From: Odontesthes bonariensis
Taxonomy: Eukaryota; Chordata; Actinopteri; Atheriniformes; Atherinopsidae
DNA: 64,000 nt
Reading direction: 5' to 3'
Assembly (NCBI RefSeq): GCF_027942865.1
Contig: NC_134519.1
Location: forward strand, 16,997,248 to 17,061,247
Made by a program: the position numbers and the translations under genes. The notes under the pieces are model-generated. The model did not search any database and was not told the DNA's origin. It saw nothing but the letters and a program-made list of their open reading frames with translations. This document shows positions 9,813 to 21,294 of the stretch, in pieces. Numbering within the stretch: position 1 is the first letter of the stretch; each line of letters begins with the position of its first letter.

Positions 9813-12800
9813 ATAAGCACCATACATGATTACAATTTTCAGTTCTAGATACAGGAGTGAAATCCCGTCTTTTCACCTGCACAAAATTCACTCACACAGG
9901 ATATTTGGGTGTGTTTGGTCAGAAAAACTGTCAACTCTGACACTCTGGGTGAATTATTATTTACAAGAACCCAATTCCACCTATGCTACAAAGAGCACTC
10001 AAGCACTCCAATTTTCTCATTTAGCTAATTAAATTGACTTCACCAATAAATTTCCAGGAAATATTACAAATATATTAAAAACACAACTTTCAGTTTGTGC
10101 TTTAAGCTTTTGATTTGTCATTTTTAATTGGGATGTTTAGGGCTTAAGATTGGGGTCAGGTCAAGATATCATCAAATTACACTGCATTAAAATGACACAC
10201 ATTTTGTGAAAAAAAATAAGTTCAAATCAACACATAGCAAGTTCATCCGTGTCTCTTGGATGATTCTTGAGCGAGGAGAAAGCATCGCAACAAACAAACA
10301 CGTGTTTGTTGGCCCCTAAAGATATCACATGTCCTAACTCCAAATGCTCCAGTCACTCCAGCAGCTTCCCCCGTCGTCTTTTCTCATTGCCGGACTGGGG
10401 GGGCTCGCTTTGCTACATCTTTTGAGCGGGATGGAGAGGTCAGCCTTGAAGGCGAGGCCTCTGGACGATGGGCTCTGCAGACCCATATTGTTAGCTCTCA
10501 GAGATCTTTTCTGATCCAAAAACACTCAAACAAAATGAGATTCTAATACAAAGACTTCTTACATGCTGGTAACGTGTCAGTCTTTTGCTGCTGTCTTTTA
10601 ATTTGTACTTTAATGGTACATTAAGATGCCAGAAATAAACAACTTTTCATTTGAAGAGCAGAATCTGTGACCTAATTGGTGGTAGACTTTTGTTGAGTTA
10701 TTCTTTGCTTTATAACCTTATACAAATAATTTTTAAAGAATTATTGAGGGCCTTGTGAGGACAACGTTAAAATATGGTCACTGTGACAATGACCAGGCAC
10801 ATTTCATTAACGCAAACCAGGCACGAACCCATTTATCTGCCCTCTATCAAAATAATTTCAATTTAGATCCCTTCCAAAAACTGACGCCAGGTTCTGGCAC
10901 CCGGAATAAAGAGATGGAGGAATACCTTTCCCTTTTTAATCTTGCATGAATCATCTCCTTTTCTGTAATTTGCTGTTATTACAGACCAAAAGGGACATAA
11001 TGAAATGCATGTGTGTGTGTGTGTTTGATGGAGAGACCTGGATCCACATGCTCTTGCCATCATGACAAAATTCCATCACATTCTTAAAGTAACAATGTCC
11101 GCTACTGCGCTCCAGCAATCCAAAGAGAAAGAACTAAGTGTAAACATGAAGTCGGAAAGGACGTTCAGAGTGCGACCTGTCTGCTTCTCCGTTATCTGGC
11201 CATCTGCCTGGATAGAAGTTCTAAATATTTTGACATTTGACATGACTGAGCATATCTGCTGGTTACATTTTAGCTGCTCTGCACTGGGGCAAGGTGGCTT
11301 ATGTCTTAGTGACACTGTCGTCCTTAAAGTCCCCGTCTTGGTCTCCCTCATGTGTTTCTTCATAACTGTCACCCACTGTAAACTGTTATGTAATTGACAG
11401 ATAATTTAGGGGTTGTTATTAAGCATTTGTTGTAGTTGATGTGGGGTTGTGTGTGTTTTGTGACAGAAGAAGAGAGCTGAAAAAGAAAAGCACTTTTACA
11501 AATGTGAATAAAGTTTGGGGGCATGAATACATTAGGCTAAGACACATAGATGGAAGCAGAGGGGAAAAGAAAGGAAGATGAAGTAAGAGAAAAAGAGAGA
11601 GAGGGAGGCTCATCATCTGTGTTACAAATGTTGCAAATGAATGTTGGGGGGAGTAGACTGTATTGCGATTTCCACTCTCTCTCTCAGCTGGGTGTTCATT
11701 TCAATCCGCAGTACAATATCCTCAAGTGTGAACCCTTAGATCAGGGTCACTTGCCAGAGGAGGATTTTTTTTCTGCCTCTCTGTTTTTTTTACTTCCTTC
11801 TTGGGCAAAAGGCTGGTGTAATAGAAACCAGACACAAGCCAGTATGTGAGGCATTCACAGCGGAGACCTGACTTCTTCACAGAGTGTGAAAACAGGATTT
11901 TCAAAGTGACTGTAGTCTAATAAGTTCAGTCACTGCTCTTCTTCTTGTCAGCATGGAAGTGATTAATAGGACGAAGAATGCCAGAACATTAGGATGAAGA
12001 AGGTATTTATGGATCAGGCGATGTAGGAGATATCTAGAGAGAGTAAAGGAACATTTGAAAATGGGAAATGCATGTTCAACTTTTCCAGGTGAGTTCTTTG
12101 ATATTTTCCCTAAAAAGAAAGTTGGATTGAAACTGTGCAGCTGCTCGGTCACATCACTGCCTATGTTTGCTTTGTTATGTTCAAATGGGGATATTTTTAC
12201 GAGGCATTTTGTATTTCAACCCAGTTGAAATAAAATTGAATATCTGAATTATTTTAAACTTGCAGAGGATTTGAATGAGCGAGCGGGTAAAGTGTTGTTC
12301 AGTTTGCATCCCGTAACACCATGGAAGTTATATGTTCCACCTGCATTTTTATGAAATCCCTAAATCAAAGAGAAAAATGTGTCCTAATAATACAGTAGGT
12401 ATAATAATAAATTTACACTTTAATTTCTCTAATTTAAAGTCTGAATATCCATTTGTAGTAAGTCCTTATTAAAGTAATTTATTTTTTGTACAATTTAAGA
12501 ATGGTATGCGTGTATTATTAATATTTGTTTGTATTTTGTATCATAATTATTATTATAATGGAAAAAGCTTTGCTCTGAAAGTTTTTTTTCTTAATTAAAA
12601 AAGACAGCTCATAAAACATTTTCACCCGTTGGTTGCCTTGTATTGTATCTGCACAACTCTTGTCACAAAATGTATGAACGTAATCTCTGATGGAATTTTT
12701 TTTTATTTCATCCAAATATGACATTAACATGTCTCTATGAGAAGATGGTCATTTTGACCTTCAGCAAAATCCTTTAGTTCCTGCGCCTCACAAATTTGAT

Positions 12801-14199
12801 CTTTCTTTATTTTCTTTTTCCTTCAAGGATGACCTGGTTGAAACAGCCCAACTATAAACACGGCAACACACAAGTAACATAACAGGTTGTCAAACGCCAT
12901 CAACTATGTAGGGGTCGTTGCTGTTGTAAGAACAGAAGAGTAGGAGTTGCGCTATGATTCACAACATATTTATTCAAACATAAATCCTTAGTGAAACAGC
13001 CCTAGTGTCATGCCATCCTGGAGCAGACATAAACTGCCCCCCATTGGTGACATCTGCCTCCAAGTGTATGTACCCCTCTCCGGCATCAGCATGGCTGGAT
13101 CTAGAGGGAAGACCTCATGGCGAAGCAACAAGCCTCTGCTGTTCACTCAAATGGCAGGCGAGGTGGCAGATCACACGTCAGGGAGTACAACATCACAGTC
13201 ATGAGATCAACGAGAACTCTACAGCTTTGTACAATGAATGAAGTGCTACACTGTCTTGTCATAGCAGCTTCAGTTGTCTCACAGAGTATGTAGTGATGCT
13301 GGCTACATTGAGAATATGACCCTGTGATATCTTATGTCATCAGTTTCTCTTGTGTATCACTGCTGGCATGCAGTGTTGAAGCGCATAGAACAGTATGTCT
13401 CGAAAGAGGTGCTCTGACTCGAACAGACACTCGTATCAGGATGGGCTTTTGATACATCCACATTCCTTTGTGCAATCACATGAAAATAGAATTCTTTTGT
13501 GCATCAAGCAGTGCAACTGTGATTAAATCTAGAGTACATTGTATATTTGAAATACTGTATTTGGACAGTGATCAAAATTAGGCAGCAAGAAATAGTAGAA
13601 ATACCTTCTTTTAAAGTTATCTGAGTATTAAGGATTTCACTGATTGCAAACATTTCCAAAGAATTGCAGAATAAGAGTGACTGTAGTCGATATCACTTAC
13701 CTCATTATGAAAAAGCTTTCCACACTTCTTAGTGATAGGTCTGTATTGCATTAGAGCTAAAAAAAAGTAGAATAATCTATTTGTTGATGGCCAGAAATAA
13801 ACTAGCATGTATCTTACATAGATAATCAAATGTGCTTCTCAAATGTGAAGATTTGCTACTTTGATCTTCTCCGGTGGTAAATTGAAAATGTTTAGGTGTG
13901 TGGTGATATATGACGATATCCCAGATAAGGAAAAGTTGCGATGGAAATCTTTCTCTGATTTTCAAATTTTTGCTGTTGATGATACAATTTTCAAAAGTGA
14001 CAATTGGAATTGTATTTAGTTGCAACCCTATTGTGGATTATTTATATTTAATAATTTCACTACGACTAAGTACGGAGTACTTCTACAAGAAGCTGGAAGA
14101 AGACCATTAATATTCACCATATGCTATGTTTCAGAGAATGTATTTATTTGTGTTGGTCTTTAAATGGATTCTGATTAGTTATTTTCTTGTTTTTTACAG
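9813..14199. other. gjc2 upstream region, no confirmed exon
   Basis: No coding gene is recognised. A GC-rich patch with a 63-codon - strand frame lies at 10334-10525, and another patch with two overlapping + strand frames lies at 13005-13241. A (TG)n tract is at 11010-11024. Because gjc2 has a splice acceptor at 14199, at least one non-coding 5' exon of that gene must lie in this region or further left. I could not place it. Confidence 0.5.
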
Positions 14200-15488
14200 A
14201 TTCTAGTTGAAAAGCTTGTTGAAACAACATGAGCTGGAGCTTCCTCACTCGCCTCCTAGAAGAGATCCACAATCACTCCACATTTGTGGGAAAAGTATGG
14301 CTGACTGTACTCATCATTTTTCGAATTGTGCTCACAGCAGTCGGGGGTGAGTCCATTTATTCAGACGAGCAGTCCAAGTTCATCTGCAACACCAAGCAGC
14401 CAGGCTGTGACAACGTGTGCTATGATGCCTTTGCTCCCCTCTCGCATGTTCGCTTCTGGGTCTTCCAGATCATCATGATCTCCACTCCCTCCATCATGTA
14501 CTTGGGTTATGCTATCCACAAGATAGCTCGAACCTCAGAAGTGGATCGCAGAAAGCAGCTGAGACTCCGTAAGAAGCCACCTCCTCACTCTAGATGGAGG
14601 GAGAGCCACCATCTCGAGGATGTCTTGGAGGAGGAGGGAGATGATGATGCTGAGCCAATGATCTATGAGGATACGCTGGAAGTGCAGGAGACCAAGCTAG
14701 AGCCAGGAAGCAGTACTAACAAAGACCCAGCAAAACACGATGGCCGCAAAAGAATAATGCAAGAAGGCCTAATGAGAATCTATGTTCTACAACTCATGTC
14801 ACGAGCCATTTTTGAAATTGCTTTCCTTGCTGGACAGTATCTCCTTTACGGTTTTCGAGTTAATCCCTCATATGTGTGCAACAGAGTACCATGTCCACAC
14901 AGAGTGGACTGTTTCATCTCCAGGCCCACAGAGAAAACAATCTTTCTCTTAATTATGTATGTGGTGAGCTGTCTTTGTCTCGTGCTAAATGTGTGTGAAA
15001 TGCTTCACTTAGGGATCGGTACTTTTCGGGACACTCTTCGCATGAAGAGGAACCGTGGCCGACGTTCGATGTCCTATGGCTATCCCTTCTCTCGCAACAT
15101 CCCATCCTCCCCACCAGGGTATAACCTTGTGATGAAAACAGACAAGCCTAGCAGAATCCCCAACAGTCTCATCACCCATGAGCAGAACATGGCTAATGTT
15201 GCCCAGGAGCAGCAGTGCACTAGCCCCGATGAGAACATCCCGTCTGATCTTGCAAGTCTGCACCGACACCTACGGGTTGCACAGGAGCAGCTTGATATGG
15301 CCTTTCAAACCTATCAAACCAAAAACAACCAACAAACCTCCAGAACCAGCAGTCCTGTGTCTGGGGGTACTATGGCAGAGCAAAATCGGGTCAATACAGT
15401 CCAGGAGAAACAAGGAGCCCGGCCAAAGTCAGCCACAGATAAGGCTTCTACCATTGTGAAGAATGGGAAGACCTCTGTCTGGATCTAG
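14200..15488 (+). CDS. gjc2: Gap junction gamma-2 protein (connexin 47-like)
   Basis: The CDS runs uninterrupted from ATG 14229 to TAG 15488 (419 aa); 14200-14228 is 5'UTR behind a strong splice acceptor (cttgttttttacag ending at 14199). Six subunits form a connexon for direct cell-to-cell exchange of ions and small molecules. Visible are the connexin start [20 protein letters not shown], four membrane spans (about 21-43, 76-98, 184-206, 236-258), loop 1 cysteines C53, C60 and C64 (CX6CX3C), loop 2 cysteines C217, C222 and C228 (CX4CX5C), an acidic and basic cytoplasmic loop (about 100-183), and a PDZ-binding tail ending SVWI. Connexin 45 shares the core. Connexin 47 is preferred because of [30 protein letters not shown] and the tail phrase EQ...[10 protein letters not shown], and because iba57 is next door. 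In mammals Cx47 works in oligodendrocytes. Confidence 0.93.
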
Positions 15489-15514
15489 ACATTAATCTAA
15501 TATAGGAAGTTAAC

Positions 15515-16612
15515 AATAAAAACTCTAAAGTCTCCGGAGCCACAGGGTGACGCAGCTGGAGATTGTGTGAGTGAGAGATTCAACTTTGGACAATGACAAC
15601 TGAGATTTCAATCACACTAACTGAAGAAAATGCTTCAATGAGGGCTTCGTTTTTGGAAATAAATAGTAAAACACATTAAGAAATTGTCAAATCCATTATC
15701 ATGAGCAGTTTCTGTTACTGTAGTCAGTCATGTTGCACATCCCATAGATGTTTGATACAACCAACGTATACTTACTTAGTTTAGCATCTGTAATTCCAGC
15801 TAAACTGTAAACTGACTGCTTCAAACTAGTTATCTTATTTGCCATCAGCAACAAGTGAACTGGATGCATCTGGAGAAGTTGAGCTTTAAAAATGTGTGAT
15901 TGTATTCTCAATCCAAATTTGAAATTGCAGAGCAAAACAGTGCAATTGCACAATGACCTACTTCTGAAGAGAGATGATTGTTGATAGAAAGATGCATGTT
16001 TAATATTTGGAAAGGTATGTTTGGATGTAGTATGGATGAGTGTCCTTTGAAGCAAGTTAAATGTGAAATATTTTGATAAAGATAATGAAACAGGGCTGTG
16101 TCACTGACGGCTTTTTTTGGGAACCATCTGCTCTGTGTGATGATTGCGTGCAAAGCCTTTGTCTGTGCTTTTGTTTTCAAAGGCTTTCAGTGACAGAAAG
16201 CAGTAAATAGAAACTTTGATTATTTTCTTGACTAAACACTGATTTTCTGCAATCTGAAGCAGATTATGCATGTTTTACATCTGGGAACATACAGTATACA
16301 CTTAGCATACAGTAGAAATCATATCCTTAGCTATTCAGTAACCTCTTATCTCATGTTTAGGCTTGTTAGAATAAATGAAGATTTTCCTTTTTCTGTCATT
16401 TAAGCAGTTGGTCTCTGAGTAATAGCTAATCCTGCCTTCGCTGTTTTCAAATGTCAAAGTGCCTAAAACTTTCGAAGACTGTTCTGGTATTTTATTCAAA
16501 AGAAAATAAATTCATTTGAAATCTCAGATTTACTGCTTTTTAGTAACTCTGTTTCTCTGACTTATTGTGCTTATAAATGTTTGTCTTTGAAAGCTTTGAA
16601 GAGTACAATAAA
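15515..16612 (+). terminator. gjc2: gjc2 3'UTR with polyadenylation signals
   Basis: AATAAA hexamers lie 27 bases after the stop (15515-15520), at 15658-15663 and at 16607-16612. The last is followed by a T/G-rich downstream element (ttctgttgtggc), making it the best candidate for the main site and giving a 3'UTR of about 1.1 kb. The choice of site is inferred. Confidence 0.5.
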
Positions 16613-16933
16613 ACTGGATTGTTACAATTCTGTTGTGGCAAAAAATTTAATAATCCAGACATTTTAGCAAACTGTAAGTTTATAATCGGATTACAGTTCA
16701 TTTAAAGCTGTTAATCTTCAGCCATTAGCAAGTTATTTTAAAAAGATGCTTGCTCTAAAAGTAACATGTGGAGAGGAACCTTCATTAAAAAAGAAAAAGG
16801 CTAGATATAAAGCAAAGTGCTTGAGGAAGGATATTAGTATCATCTCAAGTATATGACAATACCATTCGGGTAAAACAGCATTTCAAAAATAACAGCTGAC
16901 ATTATTAGGAAATAAGGAATACTGACGAGTTGG

Positions 16934-17280
16934 GGGGCTGCGTGGGGGTTTGATGGCTAGCACTGTCGACTCGCAGCACAGAGGCTTTCTGTGTAGAGTT
17001 TACATGTTCTCCCCGTGTATGCATGGGTTCTCTCCTCCTTCTCCGGCTTCCTCTCACCGGCCAAAAACATTCATGTTTGGTTGATTGGTGACTCTAAATT
17101 GTCCCTAGTAGTGAGTGTGAGGGTGCATTGTTGTTTGTCTGTTTGTTTGTCTGTGTGTTTGTCTGTGTGTAGCCCTGTGATGGTCTGGCGACCTGTCCAG
17201 GGTGTGACCTGCCTTTCGCCCATTGACAGCTGGGATAGTCTCCCCCCTCGAGACCCTAAATTGGACTCCGTGAAGGAGGT
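16934..17280 (+). mobile_element. tRNA-derived teleost SINE, copy 1
   Basis: The copy has a degraded tRNA-like head (ggctagcactgtcgactcgc), then the conserved body: tttctgtgtagagttta, catgttctccccgtgt, gggttctctcc, ccggcttcctc, ggtgactctaaattgtccc, tggcgacctgtccagg, gacagctgggatag. The same body recurs at 54036-54308 and 58768-58917. A TGTTTGTC-type simple repeat is expanded at 17130-17170. The + strand open frame crossing it is repeat-derived. Confidence 0.8.
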
Positions 17281-17319
17281 ATGCTGAATTACACATGAAC
17301 TGCACTGCAGATCAGTGGC

Positions 17320-17560
17320 AGCAGGTCTTATAGAGTGATGAATCCTCAGAGCCTGGACCTCAACATCACTGAAGCACTGTGGGATCATCTTGACAGAGAA
17401 AAATAACAACAGGTAGTCAATATCCAAAGAAGAGCTTTGGAATGTCTTTCAAGAAGCCTGGAGAACTATTCCTGAAGACTACTTAATGAAATTACAAGAA
17501 ATATTGTGTGAGGAGGTTAAGGCTGTGTTGAAGAATAAAGGTGGTCATACCAAATATTAA
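17320..17560 (+). mobile_element. Tc1/mariner transposase 3' fragment
   Basis: From 17344 one frame reads PQSLDLNITEALWDHLDREK, the region around the second catalytic aspartate of Tc1 DDE transposases (usual form SPDLNIIEAVWDHLDRE). After a stop and frameshift near 17401-17430, another frame reads ELWNVFQEAWRTIPEDYL and continues to KNKGGHTKY and a TAA at 17558-17560, the usual C-terminus of fish Tc1-like transposases. The N-terminal two thirds is missing. It starts within about 40 bases of the SINE's end. Confidence 0.85.
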
Positions 17561-18362
17561 CCATAAAATTCTTTTTTATAAAACTACTTAATAATTTTAA
17601 CAACTTGTGGTCCTCAAGATGACCGAGGAAGCCCGGGAGCCAAAATGTATAAGTAAACAGCAAAGTTTAGACTTGTTCCCACTTCATGCATTGTGGAATT
17701 ATGTAAAATTTTAGAAAAGAAACTCTTGGACTGAAATAAACCTTGACAGAGGAGAAAATGCATTTCTCTCAGAAATGTGTTGAATGTTAGCAGCTGAAAT
17801 ATTTGACTGAAGTTAATATTTCTCAAAATTGTACTATCTAAATGCTAAGGGCATGAATGTACTGTACTTTTTATGTGTACACGTACAAAAAAAAATTTAA
17901 TTGGAGCATAGCTTTTTAGATCTTCTCAGAGTGATGTTTATTCTTTTTATAAGGCTCTGGATGTTCTCATTTAGGCCTACTTAAAACACATCTGGGTAGG
18001 CCATGACCTACCTTGCATTACAACAAATAAATTTTTACGTAAAATGCAGCATTTGCTCTTCCAATTGTATCAACAAGGTGTTATCATGTGAATAATATAA
18101 CTTTTAAGAAAGCGTTAACTTGTTTTTTTAATCCTAAAATGAAGTTTCTCGTTGCCGTAATACGGAAATGTTTACATTCGTATTCGCAAAACGGTGCTCA
18201 CGTGATCCTCTATTATCGAGCAATGCATTGTGGGGCATCAAAATGGACCCTTGTCTGTGCGGAGAAGTTATTATGTCCTCGGTTATGTAGCCTTCTGCAG
18301 CTGTTGTTAACAGAGTAGTCCATAACATCACAACTTGATACACTTCTTTGTGATTGTACAGC
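17561..18362. other. Intergenic DNA with iba57 promoter region
   Basis: The left part is AT-rich without features. From about 18150 to 18362 the composition shifts toward CpG (tcgttgccgtaatacgg, cacgtgatcc, ggtgctcacgtg), as expected for a housekeeping promoter just ahead of the iba57 start. No TATA box is evident. Confidence 0.4.
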
Positions 18363-20853
18363 ATGGGGGTTTTGTGCTTCGTCCGGGGAGCGCTCACTGG
18401 TCTTAGTTGTTTCACCAGGAAAAACACCGGTTTAAATATTCAGTTTTTCTCCCGTGCTTCAGCTCCAACGGCGATCCGAGTCAAGAGGTACAGCCAAGAC
18501 ACGAGTAAAATTGTCCCGAGACAGTTCGTGTGCTACCATCTCCCACAGAGGACCCTGCTTAAGATTCAAGGACAGGACACAAGCCCGTTTCTTCAGGGCA
18601 TTATCACCAATGACATGGGGCTGCTGGAGGAGCCCGGACAAGCCATGTACGCACACATGCTTAATGTTCAAGGAAGAACTCTGTATGACATCTTGTTGTA
18701 CAGGTAAAAATACACTTTATTTTACTATTCATCCGCTTTTCAGAAAACACGAACGTATTGCTGACATGGCAGCTGAATGTTTCGTATACAGACACTGAAA
18801 AAGGGCTTGTTCACAGCTTATTCTCTGCTTCTTCGTCGTCCTTTTTTCACTCTTCATTTGGGGGCTGGAGTCAGTCTTTACTGACGTTTTTGTAAGAGGC
18901 AGAGTACACTTCAGACAAGTTGTCACTCCAACACAGAGGGACAGACACCCGCGCAGGCTCCCCCCATTTCCAGTATATAGAGTCAATAGACTTTGGAAGG
19001 AAACTGGAGCACTAACAGACAGAAAATGCAAACGCCACACACTCTACAACTTGTCATGATCACTTTGCGTCTCTCAAATGCTGTTCTTGCTTTTGCTGCC
19101 TCTAGTCACCCTTTTATTAGTTTGTGGTCCTCACTTGTGTCTCCATTCATTTTGTCTATTTGTGTTTGTTGTGTGTCTCATTTTCAGTGAGTTAGACCTT
19201 TCCTGTCATCCGTTTGATCGTCCCTCTGATTCTTTGCTGTCCTTCTGGTGATCTTTGGTTTCTTTCTCTCTCTGGAAATTGCTGCATTTTTTTTTAACAG
19301 ACCATGGGCATTTGTGTTATTCTCTCTCTCTCCTTGTAGAAGACTTGAGTCCCTATGGTGTGTTTTTTTGTGATTATGTAAGATAAACACTTATAACTAG
19401 AAGCTTTAATTATCACCTCAACTACAGTTGTTACCCGGGAGCCCCCTAATACTTTAGTCCCACTGGCCTGTGTCTGCTAAAGCTAGCAGTCAGCAAGATC
19501 ATTATTTGATGGTTTAAGAAAAAGAAATCAACATGAAGATAGATTGTCCACAATTTTGTACCAAGTGACACCGTTTACACCTTCCACCTGTGTCCTGCTC
19601 TCATATTATGGTTGTTCTCGTTCTCATATTTATCTTTTTTTTTCAAGTCCTGTTCAAATTTCTGTTATGGATATTTAAAACTGTTTATAAAGTGAATATA
19701 TAGTGACAGTATTTGATCTGAAATCTGTGTTTACCTGAAATGGATGCAGATTTATGTTGCAGATAATGGCACTGAAAGTCCAATGCACATCAATGGCAGA
19801 AAGTTACTTTGCTCTAGAATTTCATTTAGGGGATATCAGAAATTTTGAAAAGGAAAAAAATATTATGCAGATCTTTAATGCACATACACTCAGACAAAAT
19901 AAGTGAAAACACAAGTGTGCCCGTTTTCTGGTTGATTCACTTTTTATAAGGAACTCAACTTGCTGTATTTCCTTTCAGTCTGAAAGGAGCAGAAGGGGGC
20001 CAGGATCTTTTCCTGGAGTGTGACACCACGATTAAGGACTCGATCTTAAGACACTTGAAGGTATACAAGATCCGCAGAAAGGTCAGCATCAGCCCCTGTC
20101 CAGAGCTCTCTGTATGGTCGGTGCTTCCTCAGGAAAACAACTCGGATCAAGAGGCCAGTAAACCCCAGCTTTCTGTCCCTGAAAAAGCTCTGGTATGGGA
20201 GGCTGACCCTCGAACTCTACAAATGGGGTGGAGATTGGTGTTGCACAGTGAAGTTGACCCCTTGGATATTATTGCATCTTGTCAAAAAGGAGACACAGAG
20301 GAGTATCACAGACATCGTTATGCAATAGGTATGACCAATTAATAAGTTTTTACCAGATAAGAGCTTAATGGGTTGGGAAATGTGGGCGTTGTCTGAGCCA
20401 GTGCACTTAAGATTTTGTAAGTAAACAAGTTTTGTTTGTTCTTACTGTCGTCATTGTTGTCTAGGACTTCCTGAAGGAGTTAAGGACCTTCCTCCTGGGG
20501 TGGCACTACCGCTAGAGTCAAACCTCGTCTACATGCAGGGCATCAGTTTCAGCAAGGGCTGTTATATCGGCCAGGAGCTCACAGCCAGGACTCATCACAC
20601 TGGGGTGGTTCGCAAACGCCTCATGCCAGTTAGATTGTCATCTCCAGTCCAAGACCTCGAAGGAGCCACGCTGCAGACGCAGTCGGGCAAGCCAGCTGGG
20701 AAGCACCGAACAGGGGTCGCGGAGCTGGGTCTGAGCCTAATCCGCATGGCCCACGCCAAAGAGGCGCTAACACTCAAATCTTCTGACGACACCGTAGTTA
20801 GACTTGAGGCCTCTGTGCCAGACTGGTGGCCTAAAGATGTGAAAATAGACTGA
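18363..20853 (+). CDS. iba57: Iron-sulfur cluster assembly factor IBA57, mitochondrial
   Basis: Coding exons are 18363-18703, 19979-20328 and 20465-20853, joined at GT/AG sites in matching phase to give 359 aa, close to the human length. IBA57 is a folate-binding GcvT-like protein that acts with ISCA1/ISCA2 in the mitochondrial matrix to make [4Fe-4S] clusters for aconitase, respiratory complexes and lipoate synthase. The ATG at 18363 opens a basic, hydroxylated N-terminus (to about residue 45) typical of a matrix targeting peptide. Exon 1 has [20 protein letters not shown] and [10 protein letters not shown]. Exon 2 has [11 protein letters not shown] and [10 protein letters not shown]. Exon 3 has [13 protein letters not shown] and the family signature [15 protein letters not shown] with the conserved cysteine at about residue 263, and ends [12 protein letters not shown]. 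Intron 1 is 1,275 bp and intron 2 is 136 bp. It lies downstream of gjc2, as in human. Confidence 0.95.
18704..19978 (+). other. iba57: iba57 intron 1
   Basis: The donor is CAG|GTAAAA and the acceptor is tttcctttcag. No repeat or exon was recognised inside. A frame on each strand near 18729-19190 is unremarkable. Confidence 0.8.
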
Positions 20854-21032
20854 GGAGTAGGATGTTTTGCAGATCCCTGAAAAATGACGTGTATCACATC
20901 TGACAGATTTCTCATTGACAAGACCCTGGAGAATGGAATGTTACATTGTCATTGCTTTACAGCAGTTTTGTCTGCGGTAAAACCACACAAAAGTATTATT
21001 TATCACAGTGCTCAGCTATTTCAGAGTTGTAT

Positions 21033-21081
21033 AATAAAATATAAATCAACCATGATGTGGCATTTGTGGTTATTCAATAAA
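21033..21081 (+). terminator. iba57: iba57 polyadenylation signals
   Basis: AATAAA occurs at 21033-21038 and 21076-21081, about 180 and 225 bases after the iba57 stop. The 3' end would be near 21055-21105. Confidence 0.6.
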
Positions 21082-21119
21082 TATGGAAAATCACTTAATA
21101 TATACAGTATTTTCTTATT

Positions 21120-21125
21120 TTTATT
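21120..21125 (-). terminator. jmjd4: jmjd4 polyadenylation signal
   Basis: The - strand reads AATAAA at 21125-21120, about 170 bases after the jmjd4 stop. Its cleavage site (about 21095-21105) would coincide with the convergent iba57 3' end. Confidence 0.5.
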
Positions 21126-21294
21126 TATGCATTTGTTCATCCCTTCAGTGCAAAACCAAACATTTGAGACTTATGGCATTTAAAATCAACCCAAAGGTGA
21201 AGCAATACCTTTTTCATAACCACACTACACAAATTGGCACATTCCATTCAAACTACTCCCAGGTAATAACATTGTTAAGACGGTGAACATTTGA

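Noticed and set aside
14229..15488. Assignment as connexin 45 (gjc1)
   Set aside because: The core is shared, but diagnostic residues, the C-terminal pattern and the adjacent iba57 favour connexin 47 (gjc2).
15699..16180. 118- and 90-codon - strand frames
   Set aside because: They lie antisense in the gjc2 3'UTR and have no signature.
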